Shown: piece after piece, positions 35,786-46,500 of the stretch
Position numbering within the stretch: the first letter of the stretch is position 1
Layout of the letters: every line of letters starts with the position of its first letter
Assembly: GCA_026004195.1 (NCBI GenBank)
Contig: BPIQ01000002.1
Coordinates: forward strand, 618,485-682,484
Origin: Candidatus Binatia bacterium
Lineage (GTDB): Bacteria; Desulfobacterota; Binatia; HRBIN30; BPIQ01
Direction: 5' to 3'
DNA length: 64,000 bases
Made by a program: the position numbers and the translations under genes
The notes under the pieces: generated by a model
Told to the model about the DNA's origin: nothing
The model's input: only the letters and a program-made list of their open reading frames with translations
The model's database searches: none

Positions 35786-37130
35786 ATGTTCACGAGGTCG
35801 GGAAGAGTGCTTCTGGCAGCAGGGCTGCTCGCGAGCGGCTGCAACGGCGGCAACGACGGGTCGAGTACGGAGCAGTCTCCCATCCGTCCCACGCCGACGC
35901 CATCCGTCACGGTTCCGGTTTCTCCCACTCCGTTCGCGGCACCGACCTTCACGAACACCGCGACGGCCACCCCGACGGCGTCGCGCACCCTAACTCCCAC
36001 TGCCACGAACACCGAGCCTCCCGCGCCGACTTCCACGCCCAGCGCGACTCCCACACCGGACGGGCTACCACCGGTCGCGAACCGCGAGCGTGGAGAGCGT
36101 CTCGCGCCCCCGTGCGCGGCGTCTTCGGGATCTCGCACCTCTCGACCTCGGGAGACGATTCGGGCCGTCGCAGGACCTCTTCGCCGTCGCCGGAAGCAAC
36201 GGCTGGGTCTTGGCCCGCAGAACGGGTGGCCTCGTCGTCGACCGGACCACGGAGAGCGACGACCTCCGAGGGCCGACCTACGGAACTCTGTTGTTCCGAG
36301 GACGGGACGGGGGTCTCTGGACCTATGCGTTCGGAACCTGGGGCTCCGAGCTTCAGGAGTACGAAAGCGAGGGATGGCAACCGAACGGCCCGAAGGTGAC
36401 GGTCACCTCGGGAAACACGATCGACGCTTGCCCTGCGGACGGGCGGGAGGAGTTCGCCGCCGTCGATTTCGAGAACGGGGAGGTACTCCGATCGGTCCTG
36501 GACGCCGAAACCGACGAGTGGTCGACGAGCGTCCTCGTGGAAGCCGAGACCCTCCCCGAAAAGGCGCTGAGCGCCTGCCCTCTGGACGCCGAGAACACCG
36601 TCGTTCTCGGCGAGGAGAGCCTTTTCGTCGTCGACCGCAGCGGAAGGGTCGTGAGTACGGACCGGGTTCCCCCCCTCGAATTCCCTCCGCTCAAGGTGCG
36701 AGTCCGAGGAGTCCTCGGACGTCGCGCCGTCATCCTTCACTACCACACGCCCGGGCGAACCGAGCTGGGTGTTTCGCTCGAGGGAGGGTCGGCCTTTCTC
36801 GTGTTCGAGTACGACCCGGAGGCATCGGCCCTCCGATCGAAGGGGTTTCCCATCCCCACGGACCCTGCCTGGGGCTTCGACGTCCGGGAGCTTCCGGACG
36901 GGAACCTCGAGCTGTTCGTCGCCAGGATCTTCCCGCCTTTTCTCGACAGGTTCCGAGTGAGTCTCGACTCGGTCCACTTCTCCCGCAAGAGTCCCCTCGT
37001 TCCATGCCGAGACCTCTCCGAACCGATGGGGGTCACCTTCGCCGGCGACCGGCCCCTGGTTTTCGTGGCCCTCAGAAACTTTCCGTCCCTCACCGGGACG
37101 ACCGTCTGTGTCTACTCGCTGGACGGGTGA
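35786..37130 (+). pseudogene. Frameshifted lipoprotein with Thr/Pro linker and propeller-like body
   Basis: Two in-phase parts of one apparent gene. The first, from the ATG at 35786, gives a signal peptide and lipobox MFTRSGRVLLAAGLLASGC and a long Thr/Pro linker (TATATPTASRTLTPTATNTEPP), the same style as the lipase-like lipoprotein at 11-13 kb. Near 36070-36100 the protein-like reading moves to a different frame, which runs to 37130 and gives about 345 residues: FAVAGSNGWVLARRTGG, LLFRGRDGGLWTYAFGTWGSELQEY, AVDFENGEVLRSVLDAETDEW. These repeated Trp/Gly sheet motifs suggest a beta-propeller. A start at GTG 36090 could also make the second part a separate, unsignalled protein. Frameshift or sequencing error is more likely. 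Family not recognised. Confidence 0.55.
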
Positions 37131-37298
37131 TTTCCGCAGCGGGCCGACGGTCGCGAAAGAGGCGACCGGTCCGAAGGCACGATACCCGCACCCGAGGGCG
37201 CACGGTTCCAATCCTCCCGTCGCGGGGCCGTCGTGTCGGCCAGGGACCGGCGCGTCCGGTTCTCCGCCAGCCCCCCGCGAGCTACCCGAAGGCGACAC

Positions 37299-39074
37299 TC
37301 AACAGGGCGGCGTCGACTTCGTCCCGCACTTGTCCCGAAACTCGAACCCCCGCCCGACCTCGGCGTTCCTGAGGGCCGGGGAAGGCAACACGGCTTCCAT
37401 ACAGAAGTCGTCGTCGTTCCGGCGGAGCTGTACCGTGACCTTCGGGTCCTGCTCGAGGTAGGACGGAGGCGACTGGGCACCGGGCAGCGGTAGGTTCTCG
37501 CCGTTCCCGCGGACGAAGAGCCGCGAGCGCGGAAAGCGGCTGGCAGGGTTGCTGCTGAGCCTCATCGTGACGACCCCGTCCGGCGTGCGCTCGCGGTCCC
37601 GGTAGCGGAAACCCGTAGTTCTGGCATTCCAGCAAGCCCGAGAGCCGCAGACGCCTCCGGAAGGTACGCGGAGGGTGGTCAGCAGAGACGGTGTACTTGC
37701 CGTCTCGTCGTAGAGACACACGACGTAACTCGTAATACCCGATACGGGATCGCCGAAGTTCTCGACGGGCGTCGCGGGACCCCGCCACTTCCACAGGAAC
37801 CTCGATCTTCTGTCGTCGTGCCCGTCGAGGATTCGGAGGTTCGAATACTGGGGTGCCAGGCATCCTGCGGCGGGAGTCGGCGGGCAAAGGGGCCTGTCCA
37901 CCCCAAGGTCGCCGAGCGCCACGGCGTTCGCGTCGTCGGTCTCGTCCGCCACCGGCCCGCAGCGAAAGGCCCCCGTGCCGTCGCCGAGGCAGACAAAATT
38001 CTGGTCCGGCACCAGGTCGCTCGGCGTCGCGAAAAGCGAACCGGCGAAAACCGCGTCGAGGTGGCCGTCCCCGTCGACGTCCCCGAGCGCCACGTCGGCA
38101 TTGTCCCCACCCGCCCCCGCCTGCGTGCACGTGAAACCCCCGCTCCCGTCACCGAGACAGAGCCGGCCTCCGGCGTCTGCCGTGAGAGAAAAAAAGGCGT
38201 CGAGGTCCCCGTCCTCGTCCACGTCCCCGAGCGCCACGCCCGTCTGCGCTCCGCCCAGCGGGTCGAGGTCGGAGCACGTGAAAGCTCCGGAGCCGTCGCC
38301 CTTGCAGAGACGTGCACTCGAAAAGAAATTCGCGAAGACCGCGTCGAGCGCGCCGTCTCCGTCGACGTCCCCCAGCGCCACGTCGGAGGTGTTCTCCACG
38401 TCGGCGCTCACGTCCGAACACGAGAAGCCTCCCGCGCCGTCGCCGAGGCAGACCGTGTTCGGCCCGCCCACGTTGGCGAAAACCGCGTCGAGGTTCGCGT
38501 CCCCGTCGACGAACCCGAGCGCCACGGCCACGCTGTCCTCCGTTCCCGCACCCGCGTCCGAGCAACCGAATCCACCGAGGCCGTCACCGAGACAGACCCG
38601 GTTCGCCGCGCCGCTCACGGCGAAAACGGCGTCGAGGTGGGAGTCGCCGTCGACGAACCCGAGGGCCACTCCCTGGCTGGGCACGGCGTCGGTCCCGATC
38701 GAGCCGCAGGTGAAGCCCCCTGCGCCGTCGCCGAGACAAGCTCGGCTCGGGGCTCCCGAGACGGCGAACACCACGTCCGACACGCCGTCGCCGTTCACGT
38801 CGCCGACGGCCACGTCGGTCGCGTCGGAAACCGAAGGCGCGAAGTCCGCACAGTCGAAGCCGCCGAGACCGTCGCCGGCGCAAAGGCGGTTTTCGGTGTT
38901 GGTGTTGAACGAGTTCGGTGCGATCGAAAACACGAGATCGACCGTTCCAGCGTAGGAAAAAGAAGCGAGAGCGAAGAACCCGAGCCAGACCAGGGCCCCG
39001 GCGATAGGGAGAGTGCGGAACCACGCTCTCCGGAGTACCGCCGCAGCCCCCGAAAAACTCGCGCGCGTCTTCAT
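37299..39074 (-). CDS. FG-GAP/VCBS-like repeat secreted protein
   Basis: 591 aa from the ATG at 39074. The signal peptide is AWFRTLPIAGALVWLGFFALASFSYAG. Residues about 45-430 hold seven or so repeats of around 53 residues, each with CLGDGxGGFxCSD followed by VALGDVDGDGxLDAVFA, the calcium-binding FG-GAP blade pattern, plus an alternating Cys pair per repeat that may form disulfides. The C-terminal 150 residues are not repeats. It probably makes a Ca-stabilised beta-propeller outside the cell, with an adhesive or structural role. The DNA repeats are diverged. It is separated from the binding-protein gene upstream by 146 bp. Confidence 0.88.
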   Translation of the reverse strand: MKTRASFSGAAAVLRRAWFRTLPIAGALVWLGFFALASFSYAGTVDLVFSIAPNSFNTNTENRLCAGDGLGGFDCADFAPSVSDATDVAVGDVNGDGVSDVVFAVSGAPSRACLGDGAGGFTCGSIGTDAVPSQGVALGFVDGDSHLDAVFAVSGAANRVCLGDGLGGFGCSDAGAGTEDSVAVALGFVDGDANLDAVFANVGGPNTVCLGDGAGGFSCSDVSADVENTSDVALGDVDGDGALDAVFANFFSSARLCKGDGSGAFTCSDLDPLGGAQTGVALGDVDEDGDLDAFFSLTADAGGRLCLGDGSGGFTCTQAGAGGDNADVALGDVDGDGHLDAVFAGSLFATPSDLVPDQNFVCLGDGTGAFRCGPVADETDDANAVALGDLGVDRPLCPPTPAAGCLAPQYSNLRILDGHDDRRSRFLWKWRGPATPVENFGDPVSGITSYVVCLYDETASTPSLLTTLRVPSGGVCGSRACWNARTTGFRYRDRERTPDGVVTMRLSSNPASRFPRSRLFVRGNGENLPLPGAQSPPSYLEQDPKVTVQLRRNDDDFCMEAVLPSPALRNAEVGRGFEFRDKCGTKSTPPC

Positions 39075-39220
39075 GGTACACCTCCGCGGCCCGCGGGTCG
39101 TCGCCACAAGCGACCGGGGGATTTTTCGTTCCGAGAAGCGAACGCGCCCACCGGACCCCCTCGGCCGCCAGCGTACTCCCTCCCTGGCGAGGTTGTCCAG
39201 AAAGAGAATCCGGGTCCCTT

Positions 39221-40930
39221 TCAGGGCGCGATCGTGACCCGCTCCGGGCTCCGGACGCCCCAGACGGTCACCTCGAAGTTCACGAGGTCCGAGCGGTACG
39301 CCACGTACTGGGCGTCGCGCACCGTGGGCAGGAGCGGGAGCTCTTCGTGGAGGATTTCCTGGATCCTCCAGTAGATGGCCCTCCTCTTCTCGGGGTCCAT
39401 TTCGCGCGAACCGGCCTCGACGAGCTCGTCGATCTCCCGCTCCCATTCCGTTGCGGGCTCGGGCTGTCGCGGGTTCCAGACGTGCAGGTTGCCGCTCGAC
39501 CGCAGGATGTTCGCCGCCGTGTGGGGCTCGAGCCCGCCCGTGAAGCCCAGCAGCACGGCGTCCCAGTCGAACGTCGTCGAGAGCTTCTCGACCAGTGTGG
39601 TGAATTCGAGCGGCCGGTAGTGGACGCGAATCCCGAGACGGCTCCAGTCCTCCTTCAGGATCGCGCACATCTTCTCCCGGACGCGATTGCCCGCGTTCGT
39701 GTGGAGCGTGAACTCGACCCGATTTCCCTTCCGGTCCTCGACGATGCCGTCGCCGTCCCGGTCGACGTATCCCCCCTCGCGCAAAAGAGCCCGGGCTTTC
39801 TCGAGGTCGTACTCGTAGTCCCGGAGCCCCGGGTGGTGGAAGAGCTTGTTTTCCGGAGAAATGTACGCCACGGCGGGCCGGCCGTGACCGGAAAGGCAGT
39901 TCCGGATCATGCTTTCCTTGTCGATGGCGTGGGCCAGGGCCCGCAGAAAGGTCTTGTCCGTGAACCAGTCGAGTCGCGGATCCCTCTTGCCCCCGCGGAC
40001 GTAGTGGCGGGGGTTCCGGTTGAAGACGACGAAGCGGATGCCCGTCTCCCAACCGATGCGTTCGACGCGGATACCCAGCGCGTCCGCTCGGTGCTCGAGG
40101 TCGAAGATTTCTTCGGGCCGCGGCGAGAGGATGTCCGTCTGTCCCGCGAGGAACTTGAGCGAGCTCGTGTCCTGGTTCGGGACGATCAGGACGGTCCGGC
40201 GCGGAAGGTAGGGTAGCTTCCGCCCCTGCTCGTCCCGCATCCAGTAGTTCTCGTTCCTCTCGTACTGGATGTACTGGGCCGGGACGTATTTCACGATGCG
40301 GTACGGGCCGGTACCCACGAGCTTTTCCGGCGGCGTGTCGATGCCCCACTGCTCGGCGAACGCCCCCTGCGCGAGCGCTCCTTCGAGGACGTGCTTGGGG
40401 ACGATGCCGAAACCGATCGAGTTCAGGAGCGGCGCGAACGGCCTCGGCAGGAGGAAACGGATCGTGTGGTCGTCCACGACTTCCGTCCGGATGGGCTTTC
40501 CGTCGACGAGCAGGATGTGCTTGTAGCTGTTGGGCACGCGGTCGCTGTAGATCGCGCGCAACGTGAAGGCGACGTCGGCCGCGCGGAACGGCCGGCCGTC
40601 GTGCCAGAAAACGTCCCGCCGCAGGCGGAAGGTCCACACCGTTCCCGTCTCGTCGTGTTCCCAACTCTCGGCGAGAAGGGGTTCGGGCTCTTCCGTGACC
40701 GGATCGAGTCGCACGAGCCCTTCGAAGACCCAGAAGACCGCGTCCGCGGACGCACTGTCGGTGAGAAGGATCGGATTGAACGTCTTGGGGTCGCTGATCA
40801 TGGCGGTGCGGAGCTCGTTTTTCCGGGCCTCCCGCCGCTCGCGGGCACGCCGTTCCGGGGAAGGGAAACAGCCGAAAATCGCGCTGGCTGCGAGAAAAGC
40901 CGCGACCGGGAGCGCGAGCGCTCTTCTCAT
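39221..40930 (-). CDS. Family 5 solute-binding lipoprotein
   Basis: 569 aa from the ATG at 40930, which overlaps the upstream gene's stop by 4 nt (ATGA). A signal peptide ends in lipobox IFGC (lipidated Cys21). The family 5 layout is seen: NELRTAMISDPKTFNPILLTDSASAD, VFEGLVRLDPVTEEPEPLLAESWE, FRLRRDVFWHDGRPFRAADVAFTLRAIYSDRV, then a large ligand-closing domain. It should bind a peptide or similar solute outside the inner membrane and pass it to an Opp/Dpp-type permease. The only such permease in the window is oppBCDF at 24-28 kb, 11 kb away and on the same strand, so pairing is plausible but unproven. Confidence 0.93.
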   Translation of the reverse strand: MRRALALPVAAFLAASAIFGCFPSPERRARERREARKNELRTAMISDPKTFNPILLTDSASADAVFWVFEGLVRLDPVTEEPEPLLAESWEHDETGTVWTFRLRRDVFWHDGRPFRAADVAFTLRAIYSDRVPNSYKHILLVDGKPIRTEVVDDHTIRFLLPRPFAPLLNSIGFGIVPKHVLEGALAQGAFAEQWGIDTPPEKLVGTGPYRIVKYVPAQYIQYERNENYWMRDEQGRKLPYLPRRTVLIVPNQDTSSLKFLAGQTDILSPRPEEIFDLEHRADALGIRVERIGWETGIRFVVFNRNPRHYVRGGKRDPRLDWFTDKTFLRALAHAIDKESMIRNCLSGHGRPAVAYISPENKLFHHPGLRDYEYDLEKARALLREGGYVDRDGDGIVEDRKGNRVEFTLHTNAGNRVREKMCAILKEDWSRLGIRVHYRPLEFTTLVEKLSTTFDWDAVLLGFTGGLEPHTAANILRSSGNLHVWNPRQPEPATEWEREIDELVEAGSREMDPEKRRAIYWRIQEILHEELPLLPTVRDAQYVAYRSDLVNFEVTVWGVRSPERVTIAP

Positions 40931-41712
40931 CCCTCGATCCACACGTCCTCCGCGCCCGAGGGGGTGCGCAGCTCGAACACGAGGGGGTCGAGAGACACGT
41001 TGAGCTCGGGTTCCTGGAATTCGATCTCGACCCTGCTTCCCTCGCGCGGCACCTCGAGAGAGATCTCACGGGGGAACTCCACACCGCCGACCCGAACGTG
41101 CCCGGAAAAGCGCGCCCGCCAGAGAAGCCCCTCCCTGTCGTGCTCTTCGACGCCGATCGTGCGATGGGGGGCGCGAGAAAACAGCACGACCTGCGCCGTA
41201 CCGCCGCCCGTCGGCCGCCAGAGGCGCCACTCGCCGCCCGTGGGGTCGTAGAAGAGCGAGGCGTGCCCGCCCTCCCTCCACGGAGGGCATCCGAGGAGAA
41301 GGTCCACGGCGTCGCGGGGCGGGAGTTCCACGAAGAGATAAGGGTAGAGCGTACGCGCGTCGGCGACTCCCCGGTAGACACGCCTTTCCTCGGCGACGTA
41401 AGCCGCGAGCCGTCCTCCCGAGGTCACGAGGACGAAAGGCGTGCCGAACATTCCCACGACCTCGACCCGGAGCCTGTCCGGCCGCTCGACGAGCAGGATC
41501 TCTCGCGCCGAACCGGATCCCTCGGGAGACCGGAAGGACATCCTGGCTTCGGTCCTGAGATTCCTCACCGCTCCCCGGCAGGAACGGACGAGCTCCTCGA
41601 GGGCTTCGACCTCCGGGGTCGTGCCGCGATCGAGCGGAGCAACCACCGGACGGGCACACCCACCCGCGAGAACCACGAGGAGGGCGAGGCCGGCCAGCGC
41701 GCGACCTACCAT
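40927..41712 (-). CDS. Lipoprotein with LolA/LolB-like fold pattern
   Basis: 261 aa from the ATG at 41712. The signal peptide ends in lipobox LAGGC (Cys19). The following strands, VRNLRTEARMSFRSPEGSGSAREILLVERPDRLRVEVVGMFGTPFVLVTSGGRLAAYVAEERRVYRGVADAR, match the pattern of outer-membrane lipoprotein-binding proteins (LolB/LolA or DUF4292 types): S/A-R-x-F plus hydrophobic strand pairs and PxRLRVEV. It may insert or bind lipidated proteins at the outer membrane, but could equally be an uncharacterised family. It overlaps the TPR gene by 7 bp upstream and the binding-protein gene by 4 bp downstream. Confidence 0.75.
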   Translation of the reverse strand: MVGRALAGLALLVVLAGGCARPVVAPLDRGTTPEVEALEELVRSCRGAVRNLRTEARMSFRSPEGSGSAREILLVERPDRLRVEVVGMFGTPFVLVTSGGRLAAYVAEERRVYRGVADARTLYPYLFVELPPRDAVDLLLGCPPWREGGHASLFYDPTGGEWRLWRPTGGGTAQVVLFSRAPHRTIGVEEHDREGLLWRARFSGHVRVGGVEFPREISLEVPREGSRVEIEFQEPELNVSLDPLVFELRTPSGAEDVWIEG

Positions 41713-43478
41713 CCCGTGATGGCGCCGCGGCGGTTTTCGAGCTCCTCGATCTTGCCCCGCAGCCGTTCGATCTGCTCTTTTTCTTCCGCTTTCTCGATCG
41801 CGTCGCGGAAAAGGCGCAGAGCGTCCCGGAAGCGCCCCACCCGGACGTACGCGTCGCCCAGGTGCTCGACGATCGTGGCGTCCTCGTTGGCGAGCTCGAC
41901 CGCGCGCTCGAGATACTCGATCGCTTTCTCGTAGTCTCCCCGCTGGTAGTAGACCCAGCCCAGGCTGTCCACGTAGTAACCGTCGTCGGGGCTGATTTCG
42001 AGCGCGCGGCGGATGAGCTCCTCGGCTTCCTCCAGGTTCTCGCCCCGCTCGGCGTACGTGTAGCCGAGGTAGTTGAGCGCCGGCGCGTTCTTGGGATTGA
42101 GCTCGATCGCACGTCGCATGTGCTCGATGCACTTCTCTTTGTCGCCGGCCTCGTCGTAGAGGGCGCCCAGCGTGAAATGGTATCGGTCGTTCTCGGGGTC
42201 CACTTCCACGAGGGCCCGTGCGGTCTCGACCGCCGCCTGCAGATCCCCCTTCTCCCGGTGGAGCGAGGCGAGCAGCGCCAGCACGTCCGGCTCGCCCGGT
42301 TTCTGCTCGAGCGTCCTGTGCAGGAGGTCGATCGCCTCGTCGAGGCGCCCCGCCCTCTGGAGCGCGTACGCCATCTGGATCCGCGCGTCCACGTAGTAGT
42401 TGCTCTCGGGCTCGATCAGCGAAAGCACGCCGAGCGCCTTGTCGTACTGCTTTTTCTGCGTGAGCGTGGCGCCGAGGTAGTAGCGGACCTGATCATTGTC
42501 GGGCTGGGCGGCCAGCACCAGGTTGAATTCCGTCTCCGCCTTGTCGTACTCGCCCTTCTCGAGGTAGATGAGCCCGATCTTGGTCCTCGCCTCGTTGGGG
42601 TCGGCTTCGATCTTCTCGAGCTCGCGGAACTGCTCGATGGCCTCGTCGAGCCTCTTCTCGCCCACGTAAAGCCCCCCGAGTCGCCTCCGTGCGCGTACGC
42701 TGCGCGGGTTGGAACCGAGGATCCGTTCGTAGAGCTCGATGGCCTTGTCGTTCTCCCCTTTCGCCTCGTAGACGAGAGCGAGAGCGCTCAGGAGGAACTC
42801 CGCGTCGGGGTTGAGCCGCAGGGCTTTCTTGTAGGCCTTCTCCGCCTTCCCGAGGTCGCCGGCCCGGGCGTAGATCTGCCCGAGGTAGTAGTATCCGAGG
42901 TAGGAGTCCGGGTTCTTCTTGACGAGTCGCCGGAGCACGGCGGTGGCCCGCTTGTAATCTCCGGAGGCACCATAGAGAGCCCCGAGGAGGAGGTAGGCTT
43001 CCGCGGCGTCGGGATCCTCGGAAAGGATTTCTTCGTACTCCGAAGCGGCTTCCTCTTCCTTGCCGAGAGCGGAGAGGATCCCGGCGCAGAGAAGGCGGAG
43101 CTGCGTGTCCTCGGGCTCCTGTGCGAGGGCGGCCTGGCACTGCTCGAGGGCGTCCCGCAGTCGGCGGGACTGGACGTAGAGCTCGGCGAGGCGGCGCCGG
43201 AGCATGGGCGTCGAGGGGTCGGCCTCGACGGCTTTCTCGAGCGCCTCGAGCGCTTTCGCGCGATCGCCTTCTTTGAGTGCCAGCTCGGCCTCGAGGAAAT
43301 AGGCGATGGCCTTGGCCTCGGCCGGCGTCCGCACGGGTTCTTTCTGCCGCCGGTCGAAGGCCCAAGGCATGACGTCCGGCGGGACGAGAGGCTTCCGCCG
43401 CCAGGCCGCGCAGGCGGCCACACCGGCGGCTAAGAGCGTGCAGGCGAGGAAAAAGAGCGCTCGGCGCCGAGCGGACAT
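41706..43478 (-). CDS. TPR-repeat lipoprotein
   Basis: 590 aa from the ATG at 43478. The N-terminus is hydrophobic and ends in VAAC (Cys23), so probably a lipoprotein. Fourteen or so tetratricopeptide repeats fill residues about 60-580, with the usual A..Y..lg..y...g....A...y..al...p pattern (for example [32 protein letters not shown]). TPR arrays are protein-binding scaffolds; in this operon it could organise envelope assembly with the LolA/LolB-like lipoprotein. It is the first gene of the TPR/LolB-like/binding-protein operon and is divergent from uvrA. Confidence 0.9.
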   Translation of the reverse strand: MSARRRALFFLACTLLAAGVAACAAWRRKPLVPPDVMPWAFDRRQKEPVRTPAEAKAIAYFLEAELALKEGDRAKALEALEKAVEADPSTPMLRRRLAELYVQSRRLRDALEQCQAALAQEPEDTQLRLLCAGILSALGKEEEAASEYEEILSEDPDAAEAYLLLGALYGASGDYKRATAVLRRLVKKNPDSYLGYYYLGQIYARAGDLGKAEKAYKKALRLNPDAEFLLSALALVYEAKGENDKAIELYERILGSNPRSVRARRRLGGLYVGEKRLDEAIEQFRELEKIEADPNEARTKIGLIYLEKGEYDKAETEFNLVLAAQPDNDQVRYYLGATLTQKKQYDKALGVLSLIEPESNYYVDARIQMAYALQRAGRLDEAIDLLHRTLEQKPGEPDVLALLASLHREKGDLQAAVETARALVEVDPENDRYHFTLGALYDEAGDKEKCIEHMRRAIELNPKNAPALNYLGYTYAERGENLEEAEELIRRALEISPDDGYYVDSLGWVYYQRGDYEKAIEYLERAVELANEDATIVEHLGDAYVRVGRFRDALRLFRDAIEKAEEKEQIERLRGKIEELENRRGAITGW

Positions 43479-43578
43479 ACCGATCGTTGCTAGTAGCACA
43501 CAGCTTCCGGACCGTCTATCGACCCTGTTCCGCCGGCCCGGACGCTGCGATATAAGGGGCTTTTCTGGACGAGTGGCG

Positions 43579-46500
43579 ATGCGTTCCGTAGAGCGGCCCG
43601 CGATCCGCGTCCGAGGGGCACGGCAGAACAACCTGAAGGGAATCGACGTCGACATCCCTCTCGATTCGCTCACCGTCGTCACCGGGCCGTCCGGTTCGGG
43701 AAAGTCGAGCCTCGCCTTCGACGTCCTCTACGCCGAAGGGCAGCGGCGCTACGTGGAGACCTTTTCGGCCTACACCCGGCAGTTCCTCGACCGCATGGAC
43801 AAACCCCGGGTGGACGCCGTCGAAGGCATCCTTCCCGCCATTGCCATCACGCAGGGCAACTCGGTGAAAACCTCGCGCTCGACGGTCGGCACGATGACCG
43901 AACTCCAGGACCACCTGAAGCTTCTCTTCGCGAACATCTCGGTGCTCCACTGCCGTTCCTGCGGCCGGGAAGTGCGTTCGGAGTCGGCCGAAAGCGTCGC
44001 CGACCGCGTCCTCGCCGAGGCGCGTGGCGAGCGATTTCTCGTTCTCTTCGAACGGCCGCTCGTCGAGGGATTCCCCTGGCAGGAGACGCGGCGGGGACTT
44101 CTCCTCTCCGGGTTTCGCCGCCTCTGGGTCGGCGGGGAGGTCCGGGACGTGGAAGAGGTGGAAAACCCCGAGGGCCCGCTGCGCATCGTCGTGGACCGCC
44201 TCGTGGCGCTCCCCGAGTCGCGGCGCCGGATCGTGGATTCCCTCGAGCAGGCCTTCCGGTTCGGCCGCGGTCGCCTCGTGCTGCTCTTTCCGGATCGCGG
44301 GGGCAAAGAAGAGCCCTTCAGCACGGAGTACCGCTGCTCGCGCTGCGACATTCTCTACCCTCGGCCCACGCCGAACCTCTTCTCTTTCAACAGCCCCCTC
44401 GGCGCCTGCGAAACGTGCCGCGGCTTCGGCCGCGTGATCGACCTCGACCTGGACCTGGTCGTGCCCGACCCGCGGAAGACGATCGCCGAGGGAGCCATCA
44501 AGCCCTGGAGCACGAAGGCCACCGAGTGGGAGCGCGGCGAGCTGCTTCGCTTCTGCAAGAAAAAAGGGATCCCGGTCGACGTCCCCTGGGAAGAGCTTTC
44601 GGAAACGCACCGGAAGTGGATCGTCGAGGGCCTGCGGGAAGGACGCACCCGCTTCTACGGCATCCGGGGCTGGTTTCGCTGGCTCGAGGGGAAGACCTAC
44701 AAGATGCACGTCCGGGTCTTCCTCGCCCGCTACCGGAGCTATCTGCCCTGCGAAGCCTGCGGGGGCTCGCGACTGAAGCCCGAAGCCCTGCTCTTCCGGA
44801 TCCGGGGCCGCACGATGGCCGACATCAACCGGCTGACCGTCGCACAAGCCCACGAGTTCTTCGCGACCCTCGAGCTCTCGCCCACCGAAGAAGAAATCGC
44901 CCACCTGCTGCTCGCCGAAATCCGCAACCGCCTCCGCTATCTCCTCGAAGTCGGCCTCGACTACCTCACCCTCGACCGGCAGTCCCGCACGCTTTCCGGC
45001 GGCGAGCTCGCCCGCGTGGACCTCACCACGGCCGTCGGCTCCTCGCTCGTCAACACCCTCTACGTCCTCGACGAGCCTTCCGTGGGGCTCCACCCCCGCG
45101 ACAGCCAGCGGCTCGTCCGGATTCTCAAGGACCTCCGCAGCAAGGGAAACACCGTGGTCGTCGTCGAGCACGATCCCGAGATGATCCGCGAGGCCGACCA
45201 CATCGTGGACCTCGGTCCCGGGGCCGGCGAGCAGGGAGGCTCCGTGGTCTTCTCCGGCCCCTACGAAGAGCTCCTGCGCCACCCGACGTCCGTCACGGGA
45301 CAGTACCTCTCGGGCCGCAAGACGGTACCCGCCCCCGCGAAGCGCAGGCCGCCGATTCCGCGGCTCGAGCTGGTCGTCCGGGGAGCTCGCGCCCACAACC
45401 TGAAGAACATCGACGTGACGATCCCGCTCGCACGTTTCGTGTGCGTGACCGGGGTGTCGGGCTCGGGGAAGTCCACGCTCGTCGAAGACATCCTCTACCG
45501 GGCCCTCAAACGCCGGCTCGGGCAGAGCGTCGGCACACCGGGAGAACACGACGAGATCGAGGGGGCGGAACGGATCCAGGAAGTGATCCTGGTCGAGCAG
45601 AGCCCCGTGGGCACGACGCCACGGGCCAACCCCGTCACCTACCTGCGGGCCTGGGACCCCATCCGGGAGCTTTTCGCCGCATCCCCCGAAGCCAAGCTCC
45701 GGGGCTACGGCCCCGCGACGTTTTCTTTCAACGTTCCCGGCGGGCGCTGCGAAGCGTGCAAAGGGGAAGGGTTCGAGAAGATCGAAATGCAGTTCCTCTC
45801 CGACCTCTACGTCACCTGTCCGGAGTGCCAGGGAACCCGCTTCCGCCCCGAGGTCCTCGAGGTCTCCTACCGCGGCAAGAACATTCGCGAAGTGCTCGAC
45901 CTCACGATTTCCGACGCGCTCGAGTTCTTCGCGGACGAGCCGCGCATCGTGGAAAAGCTCCGGGGTGCGGAGGAAGTGGGGCTCGGGTACTTGCGGCTGG
46001 GACAGCCCCTCAACACGCTCTCGGGGGGCGAGTCGCAGCGGCTCAAGCTCGCCGCGGCGATCGGGCGCGAGGGGAAAGCGCACACGCTCTACCTCTTCGA
46101 CGAGCCGACCGTCGGGCTGCACCTCGCCGACATCCGGAGTCTCGTCGAAGCGCTCCAGCGGCTCGTCGACCGGGGACAGTCGGTCGTCGTCATCGAGCAC
46201 AACATGGACGTCGTCAAGGCCGCCGACTGGGTCGTGGACCTCGGCCCGGAAGGGGGTGAACGGGGCGGGGAAGTCGTGGTGCAGGGGCCGCCCGAGGTCG
46301 TCGCAGCCGAAGAACGCTCGCACACGGGCCGCTTTTTGCGCCCGCTCCTCGAGACGAGCGTCGCCCGCGCAGCCGAAAAAGCTTCCGACTACGAGGCTCG
46401 GGCGCTGCCGGCCGAGCGGGCGGTGCGGATCGTGGGGGCCAAGGAGCACAACCTGAAGAACCTCTCGCTCGAACTACCGCACGACACGTTCGTCGTCCTC

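Noticed and set aside
37299..41381. A 1360-codon frame ending in the FG-GAP gene
   Set aside because: The part before 39074 is a shadow of the binding-protein gene; the signal peptide at 39074 marks the start.
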